Shown one piece after another: positions 38,307 through 50,973 of a stretch of 64,000 nucleotides of DNA (position 1 is the first letter of the stretch; every line of letters begins with the position of its first letter). The position numbers and the translations under genes are program-made. The notes under the pieces are model-generated. The model was not told the origin of the DNA. It worked only from the letters and a program-made list of their open reading frames with translations, and ran no database searches. The stretch is taken from the NCBI GenBank assembly GCA_030789695.1, contig CM061142.1, forward strand, positions 572,623,281-572,687,280, read 5' to 3'. The DNA is from Scilla litardierei. Lineage: Eukaryota; Streptophyta; Magnoliopsida; Asparagales; Asparagaceae.

Positions 38307-39869
38307 TATATGATACCATATTTTACACGTAATTCTCCTGTCATCAATCTAATTATTTTGAGAAATATTTTCGTCACACCCAACCAACTACCTCCTTATC
38401 TCGCCTTATTTGAACTCGTTCCTTCTGATTCATTTCATTACACTCCTGGCTTCTGTTTTTCCTTAGGTTGTGTAGACATTAGTCCTTGTAGTTGTCTATG
38501 TTATCTCTGGTTTAGGAGAAGGCCCTTTGGTAGGTGATGTCGTCGTGGTGCTTGAGTATAGGTAGAGTGCGTAGACCTGTATGAGTGTGTGATCTTTAGG
38601 ATCCCGGTGATTGCCTTTTTGTGTCTTGAATGTGTACCCAGTGTTAACCATGATATGCTTGAAGTTGTCTGAATGACGGTATTCATACTTATGTGAATGG
38701 TGTCATAGCAGGCAGTTCCTTAGACTTAGTTTTAGTTTTAATGAATGGTTTATCTTGGCTGTATGTGACTGTATCAAAACTTTGTTTTCTTTTAAACCAA
38801 ATCTTTAAAGTTTTTGAAATTAGCTCACAAGATCACAAATCAATTAACTTTTTTCCCATCCATTACCGCAACACCACACGTTTTTTTCCAAAAGTTTTAA
38901 ATAATTCCTTGGCCTTAAGTCTCTCTTTCCCTCCTCTTCTTCTCCCTTAAAGAAAGTTTTCGTGTTTATGGTTGTTATATTAGTTGGGACTAGATATTAT
39001 CGTTATAGGACAGGTAGGCTTGGAGTGAGATGAGTTTTATTATGGCAATGATTAATTGATTTTGGGAACACAAGGTTGATGGATTAGAATATCTTTTGGA
39101 TGAAAAGAATGGACTGTCCAAAGACTTATTTATAAAACCGGAGTGTGGCAGACTCAATGGGAAATTCTGGTCGAATGAAATTATATGCGAGGAGATGATG
39201 ACTTATCAGACTTGAGGCTTAGACGGGTGGTAGATAGGAGTAACTGCCGAGAATAGTATGAGTTAGGGTGATCATGAGATTGAGTAGAGCTTATATTAGC
39301 ATTGAGACTGATTGATGAATTGACGTGAGAAGACTTTGAGAATAACACGACGTGTTGAGATAAATGGATGATTAGGCAGTCGGACTTAATATTGGTTGGG
39401 ATTAGTTGTAGTGAGTAGGATGAGATGTAGTTCTGATAGATCAAATTATTTGGTGGATAAATTTATGGGAAGATATGATAAGAATGTATTGAAGACACGG
39501 CGATTGTTGATTTGTGAAGGTATTATAGGATAGACAAAGTTTTTGCCTTGGATTGGTAGTTGACTAGAATCTCATTTTTCTTGGAGATTGATTAACATTG
39601 GGAGGAGATTGAGAAATTTAAAAGATATTATTGAGGAGATGATTATTATTCTTTTATGAGGACTTGGAGTTGGAAGTTTGAACAGTAGTGATGGGTTTAT
39701 AGTTAAGTATTAGGAGAAGAGTTTAATCGTGGCTTTGCCCAGTGAAAATATGGATTATGAGGGATTATTGAGGAACGTTGTTCGAAGTTACAGGAGTAGA
39801 AATCATTATGAGTAGATATGATAGTTGTGGGTATAAGGTTATATGGGTAATATTATTACTAGTGTGAGT

Positions 39870-39906
39870 GATTCCGAGGGCGGGATCATTTCTAAGGTGG
39901 GTAGAA
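39870..39906 (+). other. Conserved pre-LTR block and polypurine tract of the LARD
   Basis: GATTCCGAGGGCGGGATC, ATTTCTAAG and GTGGGTAGAA sit directly before the 3' LTR. The Tekay element has GATTCCGAGGACGGAATC, ATTTCTAAG and TTGGGGAGGA at the same place. The first block is a small inverted repeat. Confidence 0.8.
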
Positions 39907-40687
39907 TGTAATGGCCTGTTTCTATCGTACCTTCTTCGTGCATGTGCTTTTGATCGTGCACGTGTTTATTTTTGACTCTATTTGTTTTTGAACATTTTTG
40001 TGTGATATGTTGACGTGATCGTCTCTGAAAGTATTAGATTGTGGAACAACTTTGGAACGACATATCTCGAGTCGTTCTTCAGCGATACTATCTTATTTGA
40101 CGTGACGTCGCGACTCTCTATTTTGACGCGAGACGTTTCTATTTTTAGTTTCGTCTCTCGACGTTGAAATTTAGATCCGTCTTCTCCACTCTCTTTCTTT
40201 CGTCGTCCCAAACACCCTATATTTATTTAACAATTTTAGGCTTAATTTGACCTATTTTCCAATTATTTGAAAGTTTTAAATAATTTTAAAACCTATTTTT
40301 ATAAGTGTTTTAATTATGATAAAATTCCTATATTATAATAACGTATTAAAGAATTTTTAGACCAAATTTTAGAATTTTTGGCCGCACCCATCTTGCGTGA
40401 AGGAGAGGAGAGTAAATTTATTTTAAATTAATTATTTTAATTATTTAATTACGATTTCTTAAACCCAAACCCAAACCCTAGCTCTAACCTATTTATATTA
40501 GCACTAGGCTATGTTATTTTCGCATTACACAAACCCTAGCCGTCACAAAACCCTAAATCTTGCTTGCGACGATTCGTCGCAACTCCGTTCAGCCGTCGCT
40601 AGTGCCGACCGGAGCCAACCCCCGCATTTCCCCGTGCCCGACCGGCGCTCCGCTCCGCATCGCCCGCTTGCAGCGCTCCGCTGCAAG

Positions 40688-40728
<41 letters not shown>

Positions 40729-42892
40729 CTATCGCCCACTCCGACCGAGAGCATCGCTCGGTCAGACCGAGCGGCCGCTCCGCACAGCCGCTTCGCCAGC
40801 ACCGCTGCACCATCGTCGCACCCGCTAGCGCCCGACCGGTGGGTTCACCCGCTGCGACCAAGAGGCCGCCCCGCACCCGCGCTCCGCTCCGCTTCGTTGC
40901 AAGTTGCAACATTGCAACTTGGCCCGCTCCGCTGTGACCGATGGGATCCCTCAGTCTGACCGAGGGAATCCCTCGCACCGCACCACGCCCCTGCCTCCGC
41001 TGCTCTGTAACACGCCCGACCGAGAGCCCCTCTCGGTCTGACCGAGAGGAACCCCCGCACCGGCAGTGCACGACCGACGACCGTTCGTCGCAAGTTGGTT
41101 TCTCCCACACCAACTCCTGTGGTGGGCCCCCCCAAGTCCTCCAGGGGTGATGTGGGTCCCCCATTGACCCCTAGCACTGCTGTGGGCCCCACTTGGGTGT
41201 GCTACTTCACGGATTTGCCATCTACGACGTTGCGACACGTCGTAGGCTTTCGTCGCAAGTTCCAGCTTTTGGAGAATCGTGCGAGGACCAGATCTGAAGC
41301 TGAGGAGTTCTCCGATCAGACACGACTTCCTATCTTCGACAAACTCCGGTTCAGGTTGGTTCACCGAAACTCGTAGAAACCCCCACAATAGCTGACTGAA
41401 CCCTAAACTAAAAATCGTCAACTTGAACTAAAAGTTATTTCCAGCACCAGTAAAACGTTGTACAAATCTAGAAAATCGACGAATGGACTTTGTTGACTGT
41501 GCACATAGGATAGATCGTCGATTAGGCTGAAACATCAAAAAGTGACTTTTGACGAATAGGATAGTCCCGATAACCTAGAAACGAACCCTAATAGGATTTG
41601 ATGAATTTGAGACCTGACACCGTCACCGTGGCGATATTTCAGACGGACTTCCTTGGACGAGACGCTTGGACGAGACGCTTCGAGAGGACGACACACTCGC
41701 CATCGCAGGCAAGTGTATCCACTTGCACTTTTGGCCGTGCTTAGGCCCTAGTTGGTTAGAATTGTTAACTGTGAACAAATAGAACCGGACGTGAAATGAT
41801 AGCGTCCGGGATGACTCCTAACGGCTCAGACTTGACGACGAAGTCTGAGCCTGACAACAACAACTTTTGATGCTGTAGGGCTATCATGTGTGTGCGTGTG
41901 TGTGGACACCCTAGAATAACCCTTCATGTCTTGTCGCGTCCCGTCCCGTCTTGCACAGCCCGCTGGGCAATAGGGCACTCTTGGAGTGATCCCTTGTACA
42001 GATTCACAGCCTGCGGGCAATAGGGCACTCTCCAAGCTAGAGAGAGTGATCCCTTGTACGGATACACAGCCTGCGGGCAATAGGGCACTCGCCAAGCTAG
42101 AGCGAGTGATCCCTTGTACTGGTGTCATGTCTTGTCTTGTCTTGGGGTTTGGGGTTCGGTTGAGCGTGCGCATGGCAAGAGGGTCTGATCCCCCTCGAAC
42201 CGTAAGGCGTGAACCCTTTCGTGTCTCACTTGTCTTGTCTTGCCTTGTTTCCGTCACGTCCCGACTTGTCTTGACACCTGTAGGTTAGTCCCGTAGTTGG
42301 TAGCACACGCTACGACTATTACTTGTTACGTTTTACTTTCCTGCTGCGTTACTTCTGTTTGTTACTCAGTTATAACCCCAGCATGCTAATCAACCAGTAA
42401 ACCGTTGTTTAAAGTTCGGTGCACTTGCAGTAAAGTCTAACCCTTCTTGTAGACTTTAGCTAACGTACAGTTCCTTTCTCTTGGGTGCTGTACGTCAGGT
42501 GTTCAGCCAGAGTTCGTGGACGAGGCAGACTCACTGGAGTACGAGGAGCCGAGGACGTCGACCCAGAGTACGTGCCTGACGAGGACCATACCTTGAGGTC
42601 TTTTAGTCGCCACTTTCAGAGGTTACTACTTTCAGTTTTCTTTTAGATAGTTTGTTGTCACGCTTAGGCTTCTTTTTAGACTTTGTACTTGTTGGATATT
42701 ATATCTCTAATTTAATGAATGCAACTTTCTTTCCGTACTTTCTGTTGTTTCAAACTATATTAATGCAAGAACCTGAAAATCTTTTAAAATGGTACCTCTA
42801 CAGACGCTTATTGGGTCCGAGCTTCTCAGCTCTGGCCTAAGCGGGCCTTGTCACGCTTCGCCTCCGTCCATTTTGGGAAGCGGGGCGTGACA
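39907..42892 (+). repeat. 3' LTR of the LARD element
   Basis: It starts TGTAATGGCC, one transition from the 5' copy, and ends GGGGCGTGACA. It contains hairpin A at 41823-41851, the decayed hairpin B at 42459-42500 and the tandem repeats at 41954-42122. Confidence 0.93.
40688..40727. repeat. Poly(C) tract, 40 bases, in the 3' LTR
   Basis: This run is 14 bases longer than its partner at 34019-34044, although the sequence on both sides is nearly identical. Confidence 0.95.
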
Positions 42893-42897
42893 AAGAG

Positions 42898-44417
42898 GTT
42901 GGATTAGGACCTAGAAAAATTACCATACTGGTGATTTGGGTTTTATCATAATCGTTTTTAATCTCACCAGAGCAATTAAACCTCGACAACCAAAATCCCT
43001 CCACATCTCTCCCACGAGATGGGTAATGCAAGTGGACCCCTGGGACTTCCAAATTTTCTTGAAGGAGCATATAAATAAAAGATGGATTCAGCAATATCGG
43101 CTTTGAGTTTTTCACCAGATGGATAGGTATGCAAGCAGCATTGATGTTTACTTTCATTGAGGTTAAGGCTAAAAAAATTTCTTAAAGAAACGAGCCTATC
43201 TTCTTTTTTATGCAAGCCACGTCCTTTTATCTTTGAGATGGATTTAATATCGAAGAACCAATTGCTAAAGTTTATTTGGAACCTGATGTGGAAATTTATT
43301 TTTGGAACCTGATGTGGAGATTGATTATGCAAGTCATATTTACATGAGCTATTATACTTACATGAGATAATTAACCACAGACATCTTTTTTAGGCATGGA
43401 TGCTCTATGAATTCATATAGAATGAAATGATGAAATCAGTTTATTTAATTCATGCATCTAACGGATATTGAGTGTAGAATTGAATCTGATGCTTGAACAG
43501 CTTATGGTTTATCTTTAAGACGTTGGCCATGCAATTTATTTTTTGAACTGGCCCTTATGGCACTGCTTTCTTCATTTATATTTAATGTACTTATGTGTAT
43601 CAAGTTAACAAATGAAAATTACAGCAGATACTATGTAGATGTGATTCTCTCTAAAGCGCGTATATCTCCGCCACATGATTTGATTTCTGTTGTCCTGTGT
43701 GTATACAATCTTTGCATAAATATGGACCCTAACAATCAACAGTTGGGAAAAAATCACGTGAGCGGATACTTCAAGAATTTATGGGCAGCGGAGATGGTTT
43801 ATAAGTTGGGAATGTGAGAAGCTTAACAGGCAGTCCTTTTATTCTATTGCTCAATGCGTGAGCGGATACTTGTTAGCAGTCCTTCATTGTCCAGGATACT
43901 GATACAATAGAGCTATGTTTAAAGCAACCCATGATATGATATCAGATGCCCAGAGTTACATCACAAAGAAAGGTATGATCGCAGCCATTATCGATTTCTG
44001 CAGTTAATGTAATTTGATTCATGATTTACGCTTGTGCCATTGAAGCTGGAAGATGGGAATTATTATTCTTCATATGTGATTTACTCTTTTATCTAAATTA
44101 TTTATTTTTGTAGTTTAATCGGAGTTGATCACCTTTTGAGCTTATTCTAACATAATCAACGAGCTAACTAATATTGATCCCATTTTAAACGAACCGTCAT
44201 CACTTTTTTAATGTTTAATTATTATTTTAATAACGTTTTGGTATATCAGTGCATATTTAAGTCCCTTTCTTCCCATGGTATGACGATGCTGCCATATAAC
44301 ACCTAGAATAATTTACTATCATGTTCTATTTTTGTCCATTTGGTTTGTTTCCTTTATGCTACTTATGTTCATTTTTGTTATGCTGAGATTTATCCTTTAG
44401 ATTATGATTCTTTTTTG
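42898..44417. other. Anonymous DNA between the LARD and Tekay elements
   Basis: It continues the sequence left of 33234 once the LARD is removed. Short open stretches (43557-43817 plus, 42976-43332 minus) have gene-like composition but no family I recognise. The minus-strand one crosses a TE-free part and ends GPLALPISWERCGGILVVEV. I do not call a gene. Confidence 0.35.
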
Positions 44418-45238
44418 TTATGTGTCACGCCCCGCTTCCCAAAAACACGGAGGCGAAGCGTGACGAAGGCCCGCTTAGGCCAGGGCTAAGAGCCCGGACC
44501 CAATAAGCGTCTGTAGTATTCCATAGCGAAAGTACAGGTCCCTGCAAGTTAGTACGAAATAACAAAAGTACTTAAAAGAAACATTTCATTTTATTCCAAA
44601 ATTTATCATCAAAGTACTGAGAGTCTAAAAATGCCGGAAACGGCTACAACTGCTGAAAGGGAAACTAATGGTGCAAGCACCCAACCTAGACGAGAAAGTA
44701 AGAGTGCAATGCACCCAACTCAAACTAAAATGGATAACTCAGGAACAGCAACAGAAGATCTCTAACTCTGATCGTCCTCAGGATCGTACACCGGATCAGC
44801 GCCCTCCGGCTCCAAGTCAACTGGCAAGTCCGCCTCGTACTCGTACTCTGGCTCCACACCTGACGTATATCACCAAAGAAGGAAACTGTACGTCAGGCAA
44901 AGTCTACACAAACGGTCAGACTCTACTGCAAGTGTATCAACTTTTAACAATGATTTACTGGTTGTTTTAGCATGCTGGGGTTATAACTGAGTAACGAAAA
45001 GTAGCGTAGCAGGAAAAGTAAACGTAGCAAGCAGTAGACGTAGCGTGTGCTACCGACTACGGGACTAACCTACAGGTGTCAAGACAAGACGGGACGTGAC
45101 TGGACATGACAGGACAAGGCGGGACAGGACAGGATAAGACACGAAAGGGTTCACGCCTTACGGTTCGAGGGGGATCAGACCCTCTTGCCGTGCGCACGCT
45201 CAACCCAACCCCAAACCCAGGAACTCAGGACAAGATTT

Positions 45239-45572
45239 ACAGGGATCATTTCCGCTAGGGAAACATCCGAAACGCCCGAAGGCTTTTTGTGTAACAGGGA
45301 TCACTTCCGCGGAGGAAAGCATCCGAAACGCCCGCAGGCTTTTTGGTAACAGGGATCACTTCCGCGGAGGGAAGCATCCGAAACGCCCGCAGGCTTTTTG
45401 GTAACAGGGATCACTTCCGCGGAGGGAAGCATCCGAAACACCCGTAGGCTTTTTGGTAACAGGGATCACTTCCGCGGAGGGAAGCATCCGAAACGCCCGT
45501 AGGATTTTTGGTAACATGGATCACTTCCGCGGAGGGAAGCATCCGAAACGCCCGAAGGCTTTTTGTGTAACA
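45239..45572. repeat. Six 55-bp tandem repeats in the Tekay 3' LTR
   Basis: The unit runs ACAGGGATCACTTCCGCGGA, GGGAAGCATCCGAAACGCCC, then a G-rich GCAGGCTTTTTGGTA. The partner LTR has five copies, and the difference of one unit accounts for the 54-bp length difference of the LTRs. Confidence 0.93.
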
Positions 45573-46907
45573 GGACATGACATGACAAGTGTATGGAGTT
45601 GTTATTCTAGGGTGTCCACACGCACGCACGCACAAGATAGTCCTATGATGTCAGCAGTTTATTGTTATCAGGCTGAGACTTCGTCGTCAAGTCTGAGCCG
45701 TCACGGGTCGTCCCGGACGCTATCATTTCACGTCCGGTTCTCATCACACACAATCTAACAGTTCTACAAACTAGAACTAAGGCACAGTCAAAACGCAAGT
45801 GGGTACACTTGCCTGGAATGGCGAGTGCGTCGTCTGTCCGGGGCGTCTCGTCCAGTCGTCGTGTTCGCGGTAGTCCGTCTGAAAAGGGATCACGGCGACG
45901 GTGTCAAGTTGCAATTTTCGTCAAATCCTATTTAGGTTCATTTCTAAGTTAGGCGTGGCTACCCTAACTGTCACAAGTCAAAAGTGTCCGATCAGCCTAT
46001 CCGACGATTCTATCTTATGTGCACAGTTCAAAAGTCCGATCGTCGATTCTATTGTTCACAACTTTTTAAAGGAGAAGAAAATAAATTTAGCGAGTTTAGT
46101 TGCCGTTTTTAGTTAAGTTTTCAGTTTTGGCTACGGGTGGGTTTCGCTACGAGTTTGGGTAAACTAACCTCTTCCGGAGTCTGGGGTAGAGCTGACGTAG
46201 AGTTTGAACGTAGAAAATCTGCGTCACCTATGGCGTCTCGGCTACGGGTAGCGTAGCAGGACACGTCCGGGTAGCGGACGAAGCGCGTGAACAGCGGGTA
46301 CAGGTGAATCAGCGAGCAGCGCGTCGGGTAGGCGTTCTGCGGCTTCCGGAGAGCTGTAACGACAAACCGAGATGAGCAGTTCGTCGTATCCAATGCCTAC
46401 GATGTTGGGAGTCGTAAGAGAGGCTCGAGACGTCGATAAATACTCCCAGGAGGTGTCGGAGGCTGTCGGAGAGCCCCAACAGCGAGGGAAGACGGCGAGA
46501 TCTTGGCGACGTGCCGGAACGACGCCAAACACCCAAAACAGCGAGCAAATACGCTGTTTAAAGGGAGTTTGCGGCCTTGGGTCGTTGCCAACAGCGAGGA
46601 GAGACAGAGGGGGGTTCACGGCGACGGCGAGGGGGCTGCGGCTGCTGCGGCTGCTGCGGCTGTGGCTGTTGCGGGCTGCAGCTGCTGCTGTGCGCGATTC
46701 CGGCGGCTTCCGGCGAATAAAGGCGGCGGCTCAGGTCCCAGTCGAGAGAGGGGAGGTCGGGGAAGAGGTGTGGGGTGATCGGCGGCGGCCACAGCCTCCG
46801 GCGAGGCTCAGGTCGAAGGGGAGAGGGGGTTTACGTGGGGGGTGTTGCGTTTTAGGGCCGGCGCAAGGAGATTTGCGTGCTGTGAAAAATTTAGAGAAAC
46901 TTAGGGT

Positions 46908-46922
46908 TTTCTTTATAGGGGT
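46908..46922 (-). promoter_or_regulatory. TATA box in the Tekay 3' LTR
   Basis: The minus strand reads CCCCTATAAAGAAAA, about 480 bases after the LTR start. The other LTR has the same box. Confidence 0.55.
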
Positions 46923-47396
46923 GGGGCCCACGTGACTAAGAAGAGGGTTACACGTGATGGGGGCTGCCAATTAGGGTTAATTAGGGTTTAATAGGGTTAA
47001 ATAGTTAGGGCAAACTTGTAATTAACTGGCTCTACTGGTGCACAAGGGTCAAACGGTGCCCAAAAATTATAAGAAAAATACCGGGGCGGCCGGGGCGACG
47101 AGAGAAAGAAGTCAGAAGAGACGGATTAAAATTTCGATGACGAGAAACGAAATTAAAAATAAAAATGCCTCAAGTCAAAAGTGAGATACGCGACGTCTCC
47201 TCGGAAAAGGTCAAATCATGGGCGAACGGCCCGTGAAATGATGTTGCAAGTCAACACGACAAATGTAGTACCCTCAGAGAGAGTCACAACGACATATCAC
47301 ACGATAGGGTTTGGAAACAAACAAAGTCTAAAATAAATACGTGCAAGGTCAAGCGCACGTGCACAAAGAAATTACGATCGGAAACCGACCGTTACA

Positions 47397-47437
47397 TCCT
47401 CCCCAACTTAGAAATGATTCCGTCCTCGGAATCAACA
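47397..47437 (-). other. Polypurine tract and conserved pre-LTR block of the Tekay element
   Basis: After the integrase stop the minus strand has GATTCCGAGGACGGAATC (an inverted repeat), ATTTCTAAG and then TTGGGGAGGA directly before the LTR. The same order stands at the 3' end of the LARD interior. Confidence 0.85.
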
Positions 47438-48343
47438 TCAGGCACTGCCCGGGAATAGATGCGGAAAGCGCTCTCTCATATCATCTTCGCACTCCCAGGT
47501 GGACTCTCCAGGTGATCCGTGATGCCACATCACTCTCACCAGGTCGACTACCTTATTCCTCAACTGCTTCTGTCGACGGTCCAAAATCTGCACAGGCTGC
47601 TGGTCATATGTCAGATCCGGGCGAATTGTAATCTCTGAGAAGTCGACCGTGTGTGACGGATCACTGACGTACCGACGTAGCTGAGATACGTGGAAAACGT
47701 CGTGAACACCCTCCAAAGATGGTGGCAGAGCAAGGCGATAGGCCACTGCTCCCACACGCTCTAGCACATCAAACGGCCCAATATACCTTGGGCTCAGCTT
47801 TCCCTTCTTCCCAAAACGAATAACTCCGCGGTTCGGAGAAATCTTCAGGAAGACGTGATCACCAGGCTGGAACTCCAAGGGCCTCCTCTTGGCATCCGCC
47901 CAATGCTTGAAGCGATCCTGTGCAACTCTAAGCTTCTCCCTGATGTCTCTCACGACATCCACGGCTTCCACTATCATCTCGGGACCTAACAGCTCCCGAT
48001 CTCCGATGTCATCCCAGCTCAGTGGCGAATGACATTTCCTTCCATATAAGGCAGCAAACGATGCCATACCAATGCTCGCCTGGTAGCTGTTGTTATATGA
48101 AAACTCCACCAAGTGGAGATGGTCCTCCCAAGAACCCTTCAAATCGAGCATACAAGCTCGCAGCATATCCTCTAGGATCTGAATATTCCTCTCGGACTGG
48201 CCATCAGTCTGCGGGTGGTACGCCGTGCTGAAACTCAGACTCGTACCCAAATTCTCCTGCAGACTTCTCCAGAACTGAGATGTGAACCTCGTGTCTCGGT
48301 CAGACACAATGCTCACAGGGACTCCATGTAAGCGTACAATTTC
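47438..48343 (-). CDS. Integrase C-terminal exon with chromodomain (Tekay pol, exon 3)
   Basis: This exon completes the integrase catalytic core and the tail. It inserts the element's DNA copy into the genome. The second acidic catalytic residue is in VSDRDTRF and the Glu in [13 protein letters not shown], so both residues missing from the upstream exon are here. A GPF motif ([16 protein letters not shown]) follows, then [15 protein letters not shown]. The last ~55 residues ([38 protein letters not shown]) form a chromodomain-like end, which in chromoviruses guides insertion to particular chromatin. The exon is open from the proposed acceptor at 48343 to the stop TGA at 47438. It has no ATG of its own at the natural boundary, which supports splicing from the upstream exon. 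Confidence 0.93.
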   Translation of the reverse strand, partial: EIVRLHGVPVSIVSDRDTRFTSQFWRSLQENLGTSLSFSTAYHPQTDGQSERNIQILEDMLRACMLDLKGSWEDHLHLVEFSYNNSYQASIGMASFAALYGRKCHSPLSWDDIGDRELLGPEMIVEAVDVVRDIREKLRVAQDRFKHWADAKRRPLEFQPGDHVFLKISPNRGVIRFGKKGKLSPRYIGPFDVLERVGAVAYRLALPPSLEGVHDVFHVSQLRRYVSDPSHTVDFSEITIRPDLTYDQQPVQILDRRQKQLRNKVVDLVRVMWHHGSPGESTWECEDDMRERFPHLFPGSA

Positions 48344-48423
48344 CTACACGTACACGGTCTACATCACGACCATTTCAAAGAGAAAATCAAAATGAAAGTA
48401 AAAAGTAGAAACGAAATTTTTAC
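48344..48423 (-). other. Predicted 80-bp GT-AG intron in the integrase core
   Basis: On the minus strand the boundaries are CTGGAG|GTAAAAAT and ACGTGTAG|GAAATTG. The upstream frame runs into this insert and stops at 48364. Removing exactly these 80 bases joins ...KYLE to [10 protein letters not shown]..., a sequence that is continuous in related integrases. The length is not a multiple of three, and the frame shift between the two exons equals 80 mod 3. The insert is T-rich, as plant introns are. Confidence 0.85.
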
Positions 48424-50873
48424 CTCCAGATATTTCCTCGCCAAAGCTTCCGTAGACTGGCCCACTCGGAAAGGGATAAAGTGCGCAGACTTGGTCAACC
48501 GATCCACGATTACCCAAACTGCGTCGTTCTGCCTCGGGGTCCGAGGTAAACCAGTCACGAAGTCCATCGTAATATGTTGCCACTTCCACTCCGGAATGGG
48601 AAGCGGTTGCAGCAACCCAGCAGTACGATGGTGCTCAGCCTTCACCTGTTGGCATATCAAACACTTGGCAACGCTCCGTGCCATACTCCTCTTCATGCCA
48701 ATCCACCAATAATTCAGACGGAGGTCCGTATACATCTTGGTGCCTCCAGGATGTATAGAATATGGCGAGCTATGAGCCTCACTCAACAGCTCCTCGCGAA
48801 CATCACCTGCAGGTACACAGAGCCTGCTGTCGTACCGCAGCAAACCATCCTCATGAATCACGAACTCCGTTCGTAGTCCAGCTTCAACCTGCCTCCTGAT
48901 CCTCTGCAGCTTCGGATCTCCTGCCTGTGCTGCCTTGATCTGATCCACGATCGTGGATTGAATCTGCAAATTCATGAAGGAATGAACCACACCAGGTAGG
49001 ACAACCTCCAAATCCATCTCTCTCAGCTCCTGCTGAATCCTCCAGTCGGCTGTATGCATCATCGCGGTAGGGAGTCTACTCAAGGCATCAGGCACTACGT
49101 TCACCTTCCCCGGATGATACTGCAAGTCTATCTCGTAGTCAGCCATGAGCTCCAACCATTGTCTCTGACGCATGTTGAGCTCCTTCTGCGTGAAGATGTA
49201 CTTCAAGCTCTTGTGATCGGTGAAAATCTTCACACTCTCACCTAGTAAGAAGTGTCTCCAAATTTTAAATGCAAAGATCACCGCTGCCAACTCCAGATTG
49301 TGCGTCGGGTAATTCTTCTCATGAGTCCTCAACTGATGAGAAGCGTACGCGACCATGTGGCCATGCTGATGCAAGACGCATCCTAGGCCCTTCCCTGATG
49401 CATCACAATAAACTTCGAAGCCTCCGCTTCGATCCGGTACTGCCAACACCGGAGCTGTGGTCAATCTCGCCTTCAAGATACTGAAGGCCTCCTCACAAGC
49501 ATCTGACCAGAGAAACTCCACATCCTTCCTTGTCAGCTTCGTCATCGGCTCCGCAATTTTCGAGAAATCCTTGATGAACCGCCGATAATAGCCTGCTAAA
49601 CCCAGAAAACTCCTGATGTCTGATGCTGACTGCGGAGTCGGCCAATCTCTGACTGCTCTGACCTTCTCCGGATCTACAGATATACCATCACCGGACACCA
49701 CGTGTCCCAGGAATGCGACTCTGTCCAGCCAAAACTCGCACTTACTATACTTGGCATAAAGCTTATGTCTCCTCAGCGTCTCCAGCACTGTCTTCAGATG
49801 ACAGCTGTGCTCCTCCTCAGACTTCGAATAAATAAGAATGTCATCAATGAAGATGACAACAAACTTGTCCAGGAAGTCATAAAATATTAAGTTCATCAAA
49901 TTCATGAACACAGCCGGCGCATTGGTCACGCCAAACGGCATGACCACGAACTCATAATGTCCGTACTTTGTCTGAAAAGCCGTCTTCTGAACATCGTCCT
50001 TCTTTACCTTCAACTGGTGGTATCCACTCCTCAAGTCCAACTTCGAGAAGACTCTCAAACCTCCAAGCTGGTCAAAGATATCGTCGATGCGCGGTAGCGG
50101 GTACTTATTCTTCACGGTGACAGCATTCAGTCCTCGATATTCCACGCACATCCTGCGGGACCCATCCTTCTTCTTCACGAGCAAAACAGGTGCACCCCAC
50201 GGTGACACACTAGGGTGGATGAAACCCTTCTGCAGCAACTCATCTAACTGCTTCCGCAGCTCCTCGAGCTCAGCGGGGGCCATACGGTACGGTGCCTTCG
50301 ATATCGGTTGCGCTCCCGGCATAAGATCAATGCCAAATTCTAGAGCTCTGTCGGGTGGCAAACCTGTGATATCCTCCGGGAAGATGTCATCGAAGTCTCT
50401 GACGACTGCTAGTCGCTCGATCTCCATCTCCATCTGCATGGCTGAAACAATCGGCACCTCCGGCTTGGCCCGAAATCTGATGGGCCCAAGCGACTCATCT
50501 CTGCTGCGGAACTCGAACTCCGGATGACCTGGAGTCCGGAACACCACCCTCTTGCTGCGGAAATCGATCGAGGCGTGGAAATCCCCCAACCAATCGATGC
50601 CAAGAACGGCATCAAAATGTGGCAGGTCGTGGACAATGAAATCTGCAAAGAGCTCGTGTCCACTGACCACCAAAGGAATCGATCTACATCCCAAGTTCAC
50701 TGTCACCACTCCGTTCCCTGTGGTGATGTCCCAACACTTGGGAAGTGTATGGGTGGGAATGGAGTGTCTTGTCACGAATCTCCGGGATAAGATGCACATG
50801 GATGCACCGGAGTCGAACAAGGCCAAGGCCGGGTGAGAAGACACTAGAATGGTGCCTAAGATATTAAAAGAAA
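48424..50873 (-). CDS. Protease, reverse transcriptase, RNase H and integrase N-part (Tekay pol, exon 2)
   Basis: Open over 2450 bases. Counting from 50883: the aspartic protease motif DSGAS at about 24-28; reverse transcriptase about 190-395 with [31 protein letters not shown] and the catalytic FIDDILIYS at 345; RNase H about 489-605 starting [10 protein letters not shown]; integrase zinc-binding H704, H711, C741 and C744; first catalytic Asp in [10 protein letters not shown] at 774. All key residues seen are intact. The frame has no ATG at the expected place. It opens inside the proposed first intron, so translation probably depends on joining to gag. Downstream it meets the 80-bp intron. 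The product replicates the element RNA into DNA in a virus-like particle. Confidence 0.95.
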
Positions 50874-50973
50874 CTACGGTCAAACCAAGCTACTCTAACA
50901 AACAAGTCAAACAAGCAAGACTAACAATTTAAAAGCTAAACTATGAAATGAAAGACTAGAAACAAAGAGTTAC
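50874..50973 (-). other. Predicted 100-bp GT-AG intron between gag and pro-pol
   Basis: Minus-strand boundaries are ATTGCAG|GTAACTC and GACCGTAG|TTTCTT. The gag frame runs 12 codons into it and stops at 50936. Removing 100 bases puts gag and pro-pol in one frame (100 mod 3 equals the observed offset of 1). The insert is T-rich, with a TTGTTTGACTTGTTTG tract before the acceptor. Alternative explanation: a programmed frameshift, but no slippery site is obvious and two separate inserts follow the same rule. Confidence 0.8.

Larger units (their letters stand above)
44423..47396 (-). repeat. 3' LTR of the Tekay element (2974 bp)
   Basis: On the plus strand it runs TGTCACGCC...CCGTTACA. It contains six 55-bp minisatellite units (45239-45572), hairpin A with one mismatch (45671-45699) and hairpin B with a damaged left arm (44859-44897). 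A 187-codon frame on the plus strand (46372-46935) is GC-rich and is not considered coding. Confidence 0.95.

Noticed and set aside
46372..46935. 187-codon plus-strand frame in the Tekay LTR, also at 54139-54702
   Set aside because: It lies antisense in a GC-rich LTR. The two copies differ by many amino-acid-changing substitutions and no domain is visible. Its presence in both LTRs only reflects LTR identity.
50874..50973. Programmed ribosomal frameshift or stop readthrough between gag and pol
   Set aside because: No slippery heptamer is evident. The frames are separated by a 100-bp T-rich insert with GT-AG ends, and a second insert in integrase behaves the same way, so splicing is the simpler explanation.
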